64,000 nucleotides of DNA from Silene latifolia (GCF_048544455.1 NC_133526.1:12912001-12976000), one strand, 5' to 3'. Positions 23,479-35,609 are shown, counted from the stretch's first letter. Numbers and translations are program-made. Notes: generated by a model from the sequence alone, not told the origin.

Positions 23479-26400
23479 ATGGCTTCAAAAAGTACTCCTA
23501 CTAGGGTGACTTTGCGTGTCAATCATGGTGGTCAATTTAAGGTTCACGAAGGGAAGTTTGACTATGTGGGGGGTGTTGTGCATCTTCAAACTGGTGTTCT
23601 GTTTGATGATGTAACTGTAGAGATGTTTAAGAAATTGGCTCTTAGATTAACTAGAAGAGATGACTCAGAAATTTGGTATAGAAGACCAATGAGGAGTATT
23701 AGGGATGCGAATGGAAAATGGTTATTGGTTTCCTGTTTTGATTTAATCAATTTAGTAAAGACTCTATGCAAGACTACCAATACATTGACTGTGTGGATAA
23801 CTGAACCCTTAACAGTAGAAGTTTTTGCTTCTACTTCCACTATAGTACAAACAGAAAAGACCAAAAGTGCAACAGTGGTCCCACTGAGTAAAGATGCTTT
23901 GGTGGGAAGTACCTCTACTTCTTTATGCACTACAGAACAAAAAACTGAGGCCCAAAATAACCTTCTTTGTCCCATCCCAATCCAATTCAAAGCACCCACC
24001 CAACAAATACCTACCCCAACTAATGCAGCTCTGAGATCTTTAAGAAGAAGCCCTAGACAACACAAAAATACCACAGAAGCTTCACCAAAAAAGATCACAA
24101 AAACTGACCTTGTTATTGTAAATGAGGCCACTGCTAGAGAGAAGTTACCCTTGAGGAGGAGGGTAAACTTTGGTGCTCAGCCTGGGATTGTTATAAGGGA
24201 TTCAGATGTGGAGTCTGAGCAGGAGAGTGGTTGTTTGAATGGTGTAGTAACTGGGTATATTGAGCTAGGAAGACATAAAAAAAGGGACAGAAAAGGGAAA
24301 GCTAAAGTGAATGAAGGCATAGATGTGAGAAAGGAAGGTAAAGGTAAGAAGATAGCAACTGTGAGAAAGGAGGAGAAGAAGGTAGTTGTGAGAAAGAGCC
24401 AGAAGAAAGAAGTAGATCTTGGGAAGGGGAAGAAAGCAGATCTAAAGAAGAAAGGAAAGAAAGTAGATCTGAGAAAGGGTAGGAAGAAATTGCTTGAAAA
24501 CATAATAGAAGAAGAAGAGTTCAGTGATTCTGAGTTGAGTGAGCAAGGCATTGAAGATTTTGGTCTTAATGAATTTGATATTGGTTTAAATAAGACTGAT
24601 GACTTATATGAAAAACAAGATACTGGCTTAACTATAAAGGGAGTAGAAACTGGTTTAGGCATTGAAGAATTGAAAGGAAAAGAAATAAATGTACTTGAGC
24701 CTTCAAAAGCAAAAGAGAAGGTTTTATATGGAGTTGATGACTTGAATGTCAATGTGGAGGCAGATTTGGATTATGACTCAGAGGAGTTGAGAAGCCTGGT
24801 TGGATCTGATGATGATGATGAGGGCACATCTAACCCTACATTTAACCCTGGCCATGACTTTAGCAAGCCTATAAAGCTGAGGTTAGGGTTAAACTTCCTT
24901 AGTGTTGAGGTTTTTAGGAAAGCTCTTGTGCAGCATAGTGTTACAAATGGCTATGATTTCTACTACTCACACAATGGAAGGGACAGGGTGACAGCTCATT
25001 GTTACAATAGGTGCAAGTGTGAGTGGAACAAGAAGAGGTCAAAGCTTCCAAAATGTGTTTGTGGGATTAAGAATCCCTGTAAGTTTAGAGTACATGCTAG
25101 GGATGTGACAGAAGGAATTTTTCAAATAACTGGGTTACATTTGAAGCATAATTGTGTAATGTCCACTTACAATAGAAAAGTGGGGTCTGAGTACCTAGCT
25201 CAGAAGTATGTTGAGTTTTGGAGAAACAATAGTGACTGGAAATTACAGAAATTCCAGAAACATGTACTACAAGAGCTAGGAGTTCATGTAGCCTACATGA
25301 GATGTTGGTTGGCAAGAGCTAGGGCAAGGCTCATGATTCATGGTAATGGCAAGGATCAATATGCCAAAGTATGGGAGTATGCAGCAACAACATTGAAGTA
25401 CAACCCTGGTAGTTCAGCTTTTGTGGTGTGTGACAATATTGAGAGGCCTCCACCTATATTCAAAAGATTCTATGTCTGCCTAAAAGCTTGTAAAGAAGGA
25501 TTCATACAAGGATGCAGGCCTATAATTGGAGTGGATGAGTGTCATTTGAAGGGTGTATATCCTGGCATGTGTCTGGTTGCTGTTGGGGTTGATGCAAACA
25601 ATAACATATTCCCAGTAGCATGGGCAGTGGTTGAGATGGAGAATAAGGACAGTTGGACCTGGTTTTTGGAGCTTCTAGCTAGTGATATAGGCAAAGTAGA
25701 GAGGGAAGGGCTTACAGTGATGTCCGACGAGAAGGTCGATTGATGCCCTAGCTCTTTGTGGTGCCAAAGGCCAATATCATATTCTGTGCAAGACACATTT
25801 GGGCCAATCTGAAATTGAGATTCAGTGGTCAGTTATACAAAGAAACATTCTGGGCTGCAGCCAGAGCTATGACAAGGGTAAGCATGCCTTCTCTAATGCA
25901 CTTGTTTTTTTATGTTTACTCTTAACTGTTATTTCTTACAGTGTATGTATGTATCTTAAAATGTGTAGGCTGATTTCTCAAAAGAAATGGAGGGCATGAA
26001 GCTATTATCAAGAGATGCATGGTCCTTTTTGAATGACATTCCCCCAAGGCATTGGTCTAGGCTTGCATTTGACGCTACCTGTAAGTCACACCTTCTCTTA
26101 AACAATGTGTGTGAGGTATTTAATGCTGTGTTGAAGGAAGCTAGAGATAAACCTATACTTACACAACTAGAATGGATGAGAAAGTATGTTATGCAAAGAT
26201 TATGTCAAAAGAGAAAGGGTGCTAAATCATATGAAGGGAGAGTGATGCCATATGTGGATAAGTACTTAGACTGGGCAAAGGATGAGTCCAGATTTGCTAC
26301 CTTTATGCAATCTGATGAGCATGAATTTGAGGTGGAACTCAGAGGGGAACAAGTTGTTGTGAACTTGTTAGACAAGACTTGTGGGTGCAACCATTGAAAC

Positions 26401-26850
26401 TTAACTGGTTTACCTTGCCCACATGCAATGGCATGTCTCTTGGAAAAGAGAATGGACCCAAAAAACTATGTGGATGATTTCTATTCAAAGGAGGGGTACA
26501 TGCTCACCTATGCCAACAAAGTTTCCCCTATGCCTGGGGTAAAACATTGGGAACCTACTGCTATGCCAGAGCCACTACCACCACCCTTAAGGACCATGCC
26601 AGGAAGACCTAAGGGAAAGAAGAGAAGAAAAGAAGCTGGAGAGAATGAATAACAACAACTGAAGAGAGGGAAGAGGTCTAAACATTGCAGCAACTGTGGA
26701 GGCTCGGGTCACTACAAGAGAACTTGCAAAAACCCAGTTGCACCACCAAACACTGCTGTGAGGGCACCTGGTGGCAGACCACAAAAAAAGACTGAATGGG
26801 CAAAGAACATCAGAGAGAAAGCAAGGGCAAGGGCAGCCCAAAAGGAGGCA
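23479..26850 (+). pseudogene. MURA-type transposase of MULE-1 (PB1-like, DBD, MULE, SWIM, zinc knuckle)
   Basis: The ATG at 23479 follows a likely leader intron (acceptor gttgtag|gaa). The first 110 residues are PB1-like (TRVTLRVNHGGQFKVHEGKF). A long Lys-rich then acidic linker follows, and then a Mutator DNA-binding domain with Cys/His ligands (CKCEWNKKRS; HLKHNC). The DDE core shows GVDECHLKG (first Asp), MSD (second Asp) and NNVCEVFN (Glu). An intron at 25878-25968 (AGG|GTAAGC ... GTAG|GCTGAT) separates AAARAMTR from ADFSKEM. The SWIM finger (CGCNH.NLTGLPCPH) and knuckle (CSNCGGSGHYKRTC) close the protein. Damage seen: a small deletion after MSD (about 25730), a one-base length change near 25755 (between LAL and VVPKANII), a stop at 26395 replacing the Trp of the SWIM motif, and a stop at 26650. 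Confidence 0.9.
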
Positions 26851-27340
26851 TAGAAAACAACACATCTCAATGGAGCATCATCAAGCACCTCCACTGCTAT
26901 GCCATCAACAAACACTGCAGCACCTACTTCATTGTCATTCACAGAGCTTTTATCCCAAGCTTCTAATGTTCAAGGAAATCAAGCATGGCACCAGTCTTGA
27001 GCAAAGTTATGAATGCAATTGTTATTGAACTTGTGTAAGGTATATTTATGAACAATTCAACAAGTTTCTAAACCTGCTTTTGTTACTTATGAACAATTAG
27101 TTGGACTTGTGTAAGGTTTGTGAACTTGCTTTTGTGATGTAATGCAATTCATCAGTTTCTGGTTTTTCAATATTTCAGTATTTGTGAACTTGCTTTTGTT
27201 GTACTAATAACCAAATGCAATGTAAAAAATTGCAGCGTGTAATGAACAAGCAGTTAAGAAGAACATAAGGTCTGACATTATCATTAAGAACTTAAAACCC
27301 ACATTGTCGTTGCCATTACATTAAACATAGATACTCAGAC

Positions 27341-27796
27341 TTACATACGACAAACTACTATGAAAATGATGAGCATCATACAGGCAAACACTACCATAGA
27401 CAAGCTGCAACAATAACTGCCCCTCTCATACTTTGACATGAAGGCTTTGTTCTTCAGATTTTCAATCTCAAATTGTAGCTTCTTCCTATCCTCCTTAAGC
27501 CATTGTATTTCACGACTCAAACAACCAACTTCATAATCAACAAGTCTCTTCTCCATCTTGAGCTTGTTGATTATCTCTTTCTGCCACTCAGTTTGAACGC
27601 GATCATGCCAACGAAACCAACGACAACCAACCATACCACCTGTTGGGTTAGAGAACTTGCACTTCTCAAAACGTCTTCCTGGATTGTCATTAGTACCAGA
27701 CGTCAAAATGGCAACCGACACACCACAAAGACATTTTATGGGTTGCTCTTCAACGCCACTGTTATGACTGCTTTCATAGCTACTTTCAATTGACAT
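27341..27796 (-). CDS. GRF zinc-finger / coiled-coil / membrane-helix protein of MULE-1
   Basis: 151 residues from the ATG at 27796 (an in-frame upstream ATG at 27838 is possible but lies before a likely leader splice site). Residues about 20-62 form a zf-GRF module: CLCG at the start, NPGRRFEKC in the middle, CRWFRWHD at the end. A coiled coil follows (KEIINKLKMEKRL; LKEDRKKLQFEIENLKNKA). The last 25 residues are hydrophobic (SLSMVVFACMMLIIFIVV), suggesting a C-terminal membrane anchor. It converges on the transposase and ends inside the element, about 330 bases from the right TIR start. The frame is intact, unlike the transposase. GRF modules are known nucleic-acid-binding zinc fingers; the role in transposition is unknown. 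Confidence 0.8.
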   Translation of the reverse strand: MSIESSYESSHNSGVEEQPIKCLCGVSVAILTSGTNDNPGRRFEKCKFSNPTGGMVGCRWFRWHDRVQTEWQKEIINKLKMEKRLVDYEVGCLSREIQWLKEDRKKLQFEIENLKNKAFMSKYERGSYCCSLSMVVFACMMLIIFIVVCRM

Positions 27797-28260
27797 TTTG
27801 ATTGGCAAGCTAACCCTAATTTTCATAAGACAAATCAAACCAACATCAAAATCACAACCTAATTACCAACAAACATATCGAAATTAAAATGAACAAAGTT
27901 AACCAAATCCAAACAATGGAGAATGATTTACCTTGAGAGAGAATGAGAATACAATGAAGGAAACAAAATTGAGGAAAAGAAGAAGGATTGAAAGAGAAAG
28001 AAGAGAATGAATGGGGGAATTAGAAAGAAGAACACAACACATTTATAAAGGAGGAAACGAGGGCAAAATGGTCCGAAAAAATAGGTTTTAACTCAAAAAA
28101 TTTAAAAACTGACGGAAAAGCTGTCGGGAAACGTTATTGGGTGCAATTTTTGAACGGAGCCATTAAGTTGGGTGTAAAAAAATAAAAAAAATTGAGGTGG
28201 GAGTTATTTTAAAAAAGTGCATTTGCTGAGGGTGTAATTGATAATTTACTCTTTTAAATA

Positions 28261-28833
28261 TTTATGTTTTATATTGAAAACTTCCAATTTAAAGTTGAAA
28301 ACTATGGGTTTCAAATTAAGTTGAAATATTTACATAATTACATAATTAACTCACACTTTTAACTGACTATATGCATAATTAAACTTCTAAAAAACTTAAT
28401 TTTAAAACTCACCATCTTAGCTTGAAAACTTCAAGTTTAGAATATTGGTTAGTTCAAGCATATATGGTTTTTAAATTAATAACTAGCACTTAAGTTTGAA
28501 AACCAAATGTTTGATTAACAAATTCATCAGCGCGAGATAAATATTTGAGGATGATTGTAGTCGGTAAATCTAAGAGGTTGGAGTAAAGGGCCATCAATGG
28601 CTTTTAATGGTTGACTGGTTGATACTTGTGGAAGCCAGAAAGGGATATGTGATGAGTGAAGGCATGAGCTAGTTAAGGCTTCTTTTATTTTCCTGGTAGT
28701 TATGTGTTAGTTTTTGGTATGATTTGGGCTTTTTTTCTTATAATGGACTGGTCTTATGTTAAAAGACCGTCCTATTAAACAATTTGTGAAAAAAAAAACA
28801 TTAACTTTAGATAACTTAATAACACACCAAAAA
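28261..28833. other. AT-rich intergenic DNA
   Basis: Between MULE-1 and LINE-1. Nothing coding is seen; 28735-28790 is a decayed TIR (see the element at 22396). Confidence 0.6.
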
Positions 28834-28845
28834 ATGATCCGAACT

Positions 28846-31800
28846 TAGTGAGGGAGGTGAGTGGAGGGTTACTGGTTTCTATGGCTGGCCGGCGGTGACT
28901 GACCGTCATTTATCTTGGGAGCTGCTTCGTATTCTTAGTAGGCAGTCCTCGGTGCCATGGGTTTGCATGGGTGACTTTAATGAGATTCTTTTTTCGACAT
29001 AAATGAAAGGAGGTAGCAGACCGCAGTGGCAGATGAATAATTTCCGAGCAGCTGTTGATGACTGTGAACTTCGTGATGTGCCATGGGAATGATATAACTT
29101 CTCTTATGATAATGGGAAAGCCGGGGATGCTAATAGACAGAGCATGATTGATCGCGCCCTTTGTACGGCTCCTTGGCGGGATCTTTTTCCATATGCTAGG
29201 CTTTACTACTTGGAGCGGGAATGGTCGGACCACGCGCCGATTAAACTTGTTCTTAACGCTAGAGAGGAGGGGCGTCCTAAACATCGACAATTTCGTTTTG
29301 AGCAAATCTGGGTCGGAGAGGCAGGATGTGACGAAGCAGTGGAACGGGGTATGGCACGGGGTAGGGGAAGTTTGGCCACGGTTTTGGAGGAATGTTCCCG
29401 AGAATTACGAGCTTGGAAGAAAACTAGTATTAATAAAATTACTTGAGCCATGGAGCGAAAACGCCACCAGCTTGCTAAATTAAATGAAGGAGACCGATTC
29501 GAAGGAAATATCAGCAAACGTCGAAAACTTGTGGCTGAAATTGCAGACTTAACGAGACAAGAGGAGCAGTATTGGAGGCAACGGTCGAGGGCCCTATGGT
29601 TGAAGGATGGTGATCGTAACACTAAGTTTTTTCATACTCGAGCTGGAGAGAGAAGGCAGAAAAATTACATAGCGAAGCTCGTGGATGATGATGGGATTAC
29701 CAGGGAAGGGGATGATGTCGTGTCTAAGGTAGCGAATGATTACTTCCAACAACTTTTTTCTACCGCGAACCCGAGTGTTGGGGATGACATTATGGCAGGG
29801 ATTGAGGGTCGAGTGACTGAACCCATGAATGCTATTCTGAGGCAGGAGTACTCCGAGGAAGAGATTGTAGACGCGTTAAATCAAATGCACCCGCTCAAAG
29901 CGCCAGGACCGGACGAGATGAATGGACTTTTTTACCAGACCTTTTGAGGTACGGTGGGACCGGAGGTAGTCAGGACGGTGCTTGGTATCTTACGTGGGGA
30001 ACTGTCACCAATGGCTTTCAATAAGATCCATATTGTCCTTATACCCAAGAAGAAAGCTCCGGACAAAATATGGGATTTTCGTCCGATTAGTCTCTGCAAT
30101 GTCGCGTATAATCTGGTTTCGAAAGTCTTAGCCAATAGATTAAAGCAATTCCTCAGTGATATAGTGTCGGAAAACCAAGGGGCATTCACGCCGGGGAGGG
30201 TTATTTCGGACAATGTGTTGATGGCTTTCGAAATTTTCCACTTAATGAAGCAGTCAAGATCTGCAGACGGGTTCATGGCTATCAAGCTAGACATGGTTAA
30301 AGCTTATGATAGGGTGGAGTGGGTTTTTTTGGAGAGAGTTCTCAATATCATGGGCTTTGATAGGCGATGGACGGCTCGAGTTATGAGTTGCGTTTCAACT
30401 GTGTCTTTCTCCGTACTTATCAATGGAAATCCGTCTGAAGAATTTCGACCCTCTAGGGGCATACGGCAAGGTGATCCTCTATCCCCGTACCTTTTTATTC
30501 TTTGCGCTGAAGTCTTATCTAATATGATGCGAAGGGCTGTTGAAAATGAGTCCCTACACGGTATCCGAGTAGCTGCGGGTGCTCCCTCGATCTCGCATTT
30601 GTTGTTCGCTGGTGATAGTATTTTCTTCACTAAGGCGAAAATGGAGGAAGCGGAGGTAATCCGGGATATTTTAACCCGCTATGAGCAAGCTTCGGGCCAA
30701 TTGGTTAATATCGATAAGACTACTATGTCCTTCAGCAAGGGCATCCCCTTGGAGCGCAGAAACAATTTGGCGAGAAGATTGGGCTTTGTTGTGGTTGATG
30801 AACAAGCTCCGGTATCTGGGTTTACCCACTGTGATAGGCCGGTCAAAGAAGGTGTTGACGGATATTATTCGTGACAAATTAAGTAAACGACTTGCAGGAT
30901 GGCGCGGGAAAATATTGTCTAGGGCTGGTAAGGAGGTTCTCTTAAAGGCTGTGACCAATTCACTCCCTACCTATGTTATGAGTATTTTCAAAATTCCCGT
31001 TAATTTCTGTGAGGAAATTCGCTCTCTTATCTCGCGTTTCTGGTGGGATCACGAGGAGGGTAAGCAAGGCATTCATTAGGTCGCATGGCGGAAACTGTGT
31101 CGACCAAAGGGTATGGGAGGTATGGGCTTTCGGGACTTTCATTTGTTCAATATGGCTCTTCTAGGCAAACAAGTTTGGAGACTTTTGACGGAACCGGATA
31201 GCCTCTGGGCTCGGGTAATGCGTGCAAAATACTTCCCACATGGCGGCTTAATGGATGCTCTTTTGGGGCATAACCCGAGTTATACTTGGCGGGGAATTAT
31301 TGAAGTTAGGAATGTGATACGGGGGGGTTTTAAGGAGAAGGATTGGGGACGGGATGACTACTCGAGTGTGGCATGATGCGTGGCTTCCGAGTACGCAGTC
31401 GGGACGGGTCATTTCTCCTTTAGTTGCGGGGCAGGAGAATCTCAGGGTCGCGGATTTGTTGACGGATGGAAGTGGGAGTTGGAATGAGGAGCTGCTCATG
31501 TCGTTATTTTTACCCTTCGAGCGGGAACGAATTCGTAATATCCGGATTAGTACGAATAGACCTCCAGACGAATGGGCTTGGTGTGCGGAGAAGGATGGGA
31601 TGTTTACAGTCAAGTCAGCCTATGGTTTCCTTGCGGCTAATGGCGATGCGCTGGAGTTGGGGGGAGCGTCTGATTGGGGACGGGAGAAATGGCTTTGGAC
31701 TAGGATTTGGAACGTTCCGGTATGGCCTCGAGTGAAGCTCTTCTTTTGGCAGCTGTGCAGTGAAGCTTTGGCAACGAGAGCGAACATAGCAGCTCGAATA

Positions 31801-32699
31801 CGAGGTGAGAACTCTTTTTGCTCTTTATGTAATTCTTTTTTCGAGTCGAGTCTTCATCTTTTCAGGGACTGTCGGGTTGCACAACGGTTATGGGAGGAAT
31901 TGGGCTTGGACGCTGTCAAAGGCGAGAGTGGAGGAGGAGTGAGGGACTGGATTGAGGCGAGTTGGAGGGAGCTCGGGGTGCGTTAACATGGCCTCTTTAT
32001 GGTTGGATGTTGGGCTTTATGGGAACACCGAAACAAGGTCATTTTTGGAGACGATTGCGTTAATCCTGAAATTGTTATTCGGAGGGCATGTGATGTTATG
32101 GACGAGATTGAAGGGGGGCCTTCTTGAGAACGAAAGCGTGGGGCCATGGTGGAAGGTCGAAGAGAGCAGGGGACAAGGGGTGGACACCGCCGCCTAGGGA
32201 GTATGTGAAGGTGAATGTGGATGCCGGGGTTAAGGAAGGTGAGGGTGTGGGAATGGGGCTGGTTTGTCGGGATGAAATGGGGCGAGATTTGTGGGGTTCT
32301 TCGATTGTGCAAGTTCAAAGCTGGGATCCCTAGGTTGCTGAGGCGGCTACAGTTTTTGAAGGAGTCAAGGAAGCGTTACGTTTTGGCCATACGAAGATTA
32401 TTTTGGAAAGTGATTGCCTACCTGTCATTGAGGCGTTGAAGAGGAAGGCTGTGGGAAGAAGTATTTTTTCGCTTGTTATAGAGGATATCTTAGCTCTTTG
32501 CAATTCGTTTAGTTCTATTATTTGGTCTTTTGTTAGTCGAGCAAACAATTGTGTGGCTCATGAATTAGCTCATCCTGTTCCTAGAGTAGCTAGTAGTTTT
32601 GTGGGATCGGAGGATTTACCTCCATCTGTGAACAATGCTGTACTTCTTGATTTATCGGTAATTCAGTAAAACCTTCGCGTTTTTCCCCTCAAAAAAAAA
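28846..32699 (+). mobile_element. LINE-1: 5'-truncated L1-type LINE with target duplication
   Basis: The element ends in a poly-A tail (about 32690-32700) and is flanked by the 12-bp direct repeat ATGATCCGAACT (28834-28845 and 32700-32711), the mark of target-primed insertion. It begins inside the ORF2 endonuclease domain, so ORF1 and the first part of ORF2 were never copied. The site lies in sequence that leads into UBL gene C. Confidence 0.9.
28866..32669 (+). pseudogene. LINE-1 ORF2 remnant: endonuclease, RT, zf-RVT, RNase H
   Basis: Endonuclease remains at about 28866-29260 (WVCMGDFNEILF; WSDHAPIKL). Reverse transcriptase lies at about 29890-30720 (KAPGPDEMNGLFYQ; AIKLDMVKAYDRVEW; GDPLSPYLFILCAE). 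The catalytic box reads FAGD where FADD is expected, so an active-site Asp is lost. The zf-RVT motif CSLCNSFFESSLHLF is near 31830, and an RNase-H-like tail (VKVNVDAG; ILESDCLPVIEALK) runs to 32669. Breaks: stops at 29090, 29444, 29945 (after FYQTF, replacing Trp), 31077 (KQGIH, replacing Trp), 31984 and 32331, and frame changes near 30811 and 31350. It is clearly inactive. Confidence 0.9.
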
Positions 32700-32911
32700 A
32701 TGATCCGAACTCGAAATAATTCAACCAGAATTTTTACCAACCCGAAACAACCTAAGCTGAACAGATTCGACTGAAGCCAGTGACCCAACCCAATTGGCAA
32801 CAAGAAGGGTTTGAAATTGGAATATGAATGAATAGAGAGAGGTCAGAGCCTCAGAGGTCCATTTCCATTTTCTAACCCTTTGAGCGAAAAGCAAACAACA
32901 AAGAAACCCTA

Positions 32912-32919
32912 TTTCCCGC
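32912..32919 (+). promoter_or_regulatory. E2F-like site TTTCCCGC upstream of gene C
   Basis: The same octamer and position (47 bases before the ATG) as in gene B, inside the shared leader. In gene D the first base differs (CTTCCCGCC at about 45060). Confidence 0.4.
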
Positions 32920-32958
32920 CATCAACAACGGCGTCATTGGAAACCCTAATTGACGAAA

Positions 32959-34975
32959 ATGAGCATCCAATCTTTAGACAACGAATTGGGGAAATTGAAG
33001 GAATTGAAGGCGCAACATATCGCTTCTGATGTTGAGTGTCGTCGATTGGAGAGAGAATTGGAGATCAAAAATGACGAATTGAAAGAGTTAATTAAGCAAT
33101 TAGGGTTTAGCAAAGACGCCGAAGCGAAGGCGATTAAGAGGTATGATAAAGCCATGGAGTTCAACAACGAGGTGGAAGCGAAATTGCGGGAATCGATGGC
33201 GCAGCATTTGCCTTGGAATACTGAGCGTCGTAGATTGGAGTTGAAAATTATCGAATTGGACGATTTAGTATCCGAATTAAAGTTTAGCAAGAATGCCGAG
33301 GCGAGGGCGGGGAAGAAGCATAAGCAGGCCTTGGAGTATAATCAGGAGGTGGAGGCGAAACTGGAGGACTTGAGGAGGGGATTTAATGAAGAGAAGGGGA
33401 ACTTACTGGGAAAATTGACTGAGACGGAGGCGGAATTGGCGAATTTGAAAGAAAAATTGAAAGGAGATAAAGTAATGGAGATTGGTGGGAATTCAAAAGC
33501 AGGTATTTGGAATTTTGAAAGCTTTGTTATTTTAATTAATTTGGTTTGCTAATTGCCAACATTGTTTGCTGTTTTGCTCGCATAGTCGCATGATTCGAAC
33601 TTTTCTAATTGTGTGAGTAGTTATTCCTCTGGGATTTTGATCTGTTAAAGGGGCCTGAGTAGAGCACTTAGCCTTGAATTTTGCGCGAACGAGCAATGAT
33701 ACTCGTATTATTTTAGATATATTTGTTGCTTTTGGTTAGTGATGGCGACTTTTTGAAACCATTTTGATGCATAGCAAATGACTACTGTTTGCTGGAACTC
33801 TGGAAGTCTGGAACAATTGATAGTAGTTCTGGTTTTGCTCTGAATCACGCCTTTTCTTTCTGGCTTTTCCTGTTTGATTCTCTGAAAAACGAATTGATCA
33901 GAAGCATTACCAAAACTGTTGAGAATAGCAAATATTTTTGGGAGATGGACAAGGAGAGATTTATTTTGGACAATTAAATACCGAGTACTACTTTGAGGTG
34001 GCAAAATCGGGCAAAATAACGGATTAAAGTGGGGTATTTGTTGTCGTTGATACAGTGGTATTTCTTTGCTTGTTAAGTTGTGGTAATTGATTAACTGTAG
34101 TTTGAGATGTGATCAAATTGTCTGTCCTGGTTATAAGAAATGAACCCGTTTACCTGTTTTTTTGTCCCCTTCTCTCCAATTCAGATCCAGCTTTTGAAAG
34201 TCTTATCAATCATGTAAAATGCCCTTTGAAGGCAGTCACGAAATGTGACGAGACTGCTAAAGCGACAGCCCTTTCTGAGGAAAAGCTTGTAAGAGAGAAT
34301 ACAGCAGCTTGCGACCATAAAAGCCAAGTTAGGGGTCTCAAAAGGCCAAGAGCTTCATCCGTGTGTTCTACTCAGAAGAATATTGATGACAGTTCTAGTG
34401 ATGCAAGCGACTACCGACAACACCCGCAACAACCAAAGACTCTAATCTACCTGAAAATCACCGGCAATACAATAGCCATGGCAGTCGATCTCTCTTTGAC
34501 CGTCGACATCCTCAAATCCAAGATCCAGGACATATCGGGCATCGCACCACACAAACAACGCCTGAGTTTTGTAGGATATCCGATGGGAGAGTATGAGGAC
34601 CCCGCCCGCACCCTCGCACAATACCACATCCAGAAAGAGTCCACCCTCGAATGTGGAATATATCGTGATAGAAGTCCTGTTTACAGTTCTAGTGGTGACA
34701 GTTCTAGTAATGACAGTCACAAGCAAGACGCAGAACAAACAAAGATACTAATCTTCGTGGAAACCATCTGTGGCACGTCAATAACCATGAGAGTCGAACC
34801 CTCTTGGACAATCCGCAAGCTCAAATCAAAGATCGAAAAGGAATTTGATGTCCTAGCACGCCATCAAGTTCTAGTCTTTGAGGGAAATGATAAGCTCGAA
34901 AACAGCCGCACCCTCTCCCACTATGACATCCGGAAGGACTCCACCATCTACCTTCTAGCCTGTCGTGTCGACTAA
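32959..34975 (+). CDS. UBL gene C: coiled coil plus two ubiquitin-like domains (2 exons)
   Basis: Exon 1 is 32959-33502 and exon 2 is 34185-34975. The donor is AGCAG|GTATTTGG and the acceptor ccaattcag|ATCCAG, phase 1, giving 444 residues with no break. Residues 1-181 are a coiled coil very close to gene B (ELIKQLGFSKDAEAKAIKRY). UBL-1 is at about 267-344 ([31 protein letters not shown]) and UBL-2 at about 368-444 (SWTIRKLKSKIEKEFDV; SHYDIRKDSTIYLLA). An Asp/Ser-rich spacer separates them. Neither UBL ends in Gly-Gly, and there is no processing site between them, so this is not a polyubiquitin precursor. ATG 32959 is preferred because it aligns with B and D. Leader, intron position and 3' flank are shared across the family. 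Confidence 0.82.
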
Positions 34976-35609
34976 AAAATAAACAAGCAGAAATGTGTTT
35001 TTATAGAAATCCTATGTGACTATAGTACATTTGGTAGGATTTTCATTTTGGGATATCGGCCTTGGTAGTTTGGATCTTATATGTCAAATCATTTTAGTTG
35101 TGCCCGTCTGAGAAAGTGAATGTAACTTAAAGATTTATAGGCCGAATATTTGCAGACGGTGATTCAAATTACGACATGAACTCAGCGGGTCAATTGAAGC
35201 AGTGGGATCCGCGAGAGCTGGGTACCTCTTTGACATCTGTAAGACTAATGAAGACCCCTTTTTCTTCCCTTTATCTGCTGATGGTTGCAAATGGAATATA
35301 GGTTGGCTGTGGATTGTGGTAGTTGAGTAATCTTTTGTTGCAAATTGTGTAACTTGGTCATGATTTTTATGAAACATTCTCGCTCAAGTCAGCCTTTCCT
35401 TTTCTTATGTATATCAGCTGGTGCATAGGAATGTAAGTTCCTGAACTGCGCTTAAGCTAAAACTTGCCTATATTCTCATTGTAAAGACTTTCTGGTTTCT
35501 GTTCTCGCTGCTCTCATTATGTTGTCCAAGTTGAATGGGGGTATCTTCTGTTTGAAAAATTTTTTCCTTCATCTTAAACATAAGAGTTGTTCCCTAAAGT
35601 AGAATTTTA

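Larger units (their letters stand above)
22856..28251 (+). mobile_element. MULE-1: Mutator-like DNA transposon, complete ends, 5.4 kb
   Basis: Terminal inverted repeats of about 125 bases (starting GAGTAAATTATCAATTA at both ends, roughly 88% alike by eye) are flanked by the perfect 9-bp target duplication TTTTAAATA (22847-22855 and 28252-28260). The element carries a MURA-type transposase on the plus strand and a GRF zinc-finger gene on the minus strand, converging in the middle. The transposase is broken, so this copy is probably not autonomous now. Confidence 0.95.
22396..28790. mobile_element. TIR element, probably split by MULE-1
   Basis: The left end gcaactctcccataggaccg at 22396 matches an end of the MITE at 35895-36222. 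A decayed matching inverted end lies at about 28735-28790 (ctggtcttatgttaaaagac...). If these are partners, MULE-1 (22856-28251) inserted between them. The pairing is inferred from family resemblance and not from a clear target duplication. Confidence 0.3.

Noticed and set aside
24177-24752. 191-codon minus-strand frame inside MULE-1 transposase
   Set aside because: Shadow of the Lys/Glu-rich linker on the plus strand; no start context or domain of its own.
27341-27838. Growth-regulating factor (GRF transcription factor)
   Set aside because: The motif is the zf-GRF zinc finger (NPGRRF...), not the QLQ/WRC domains of growth-regulating factors.
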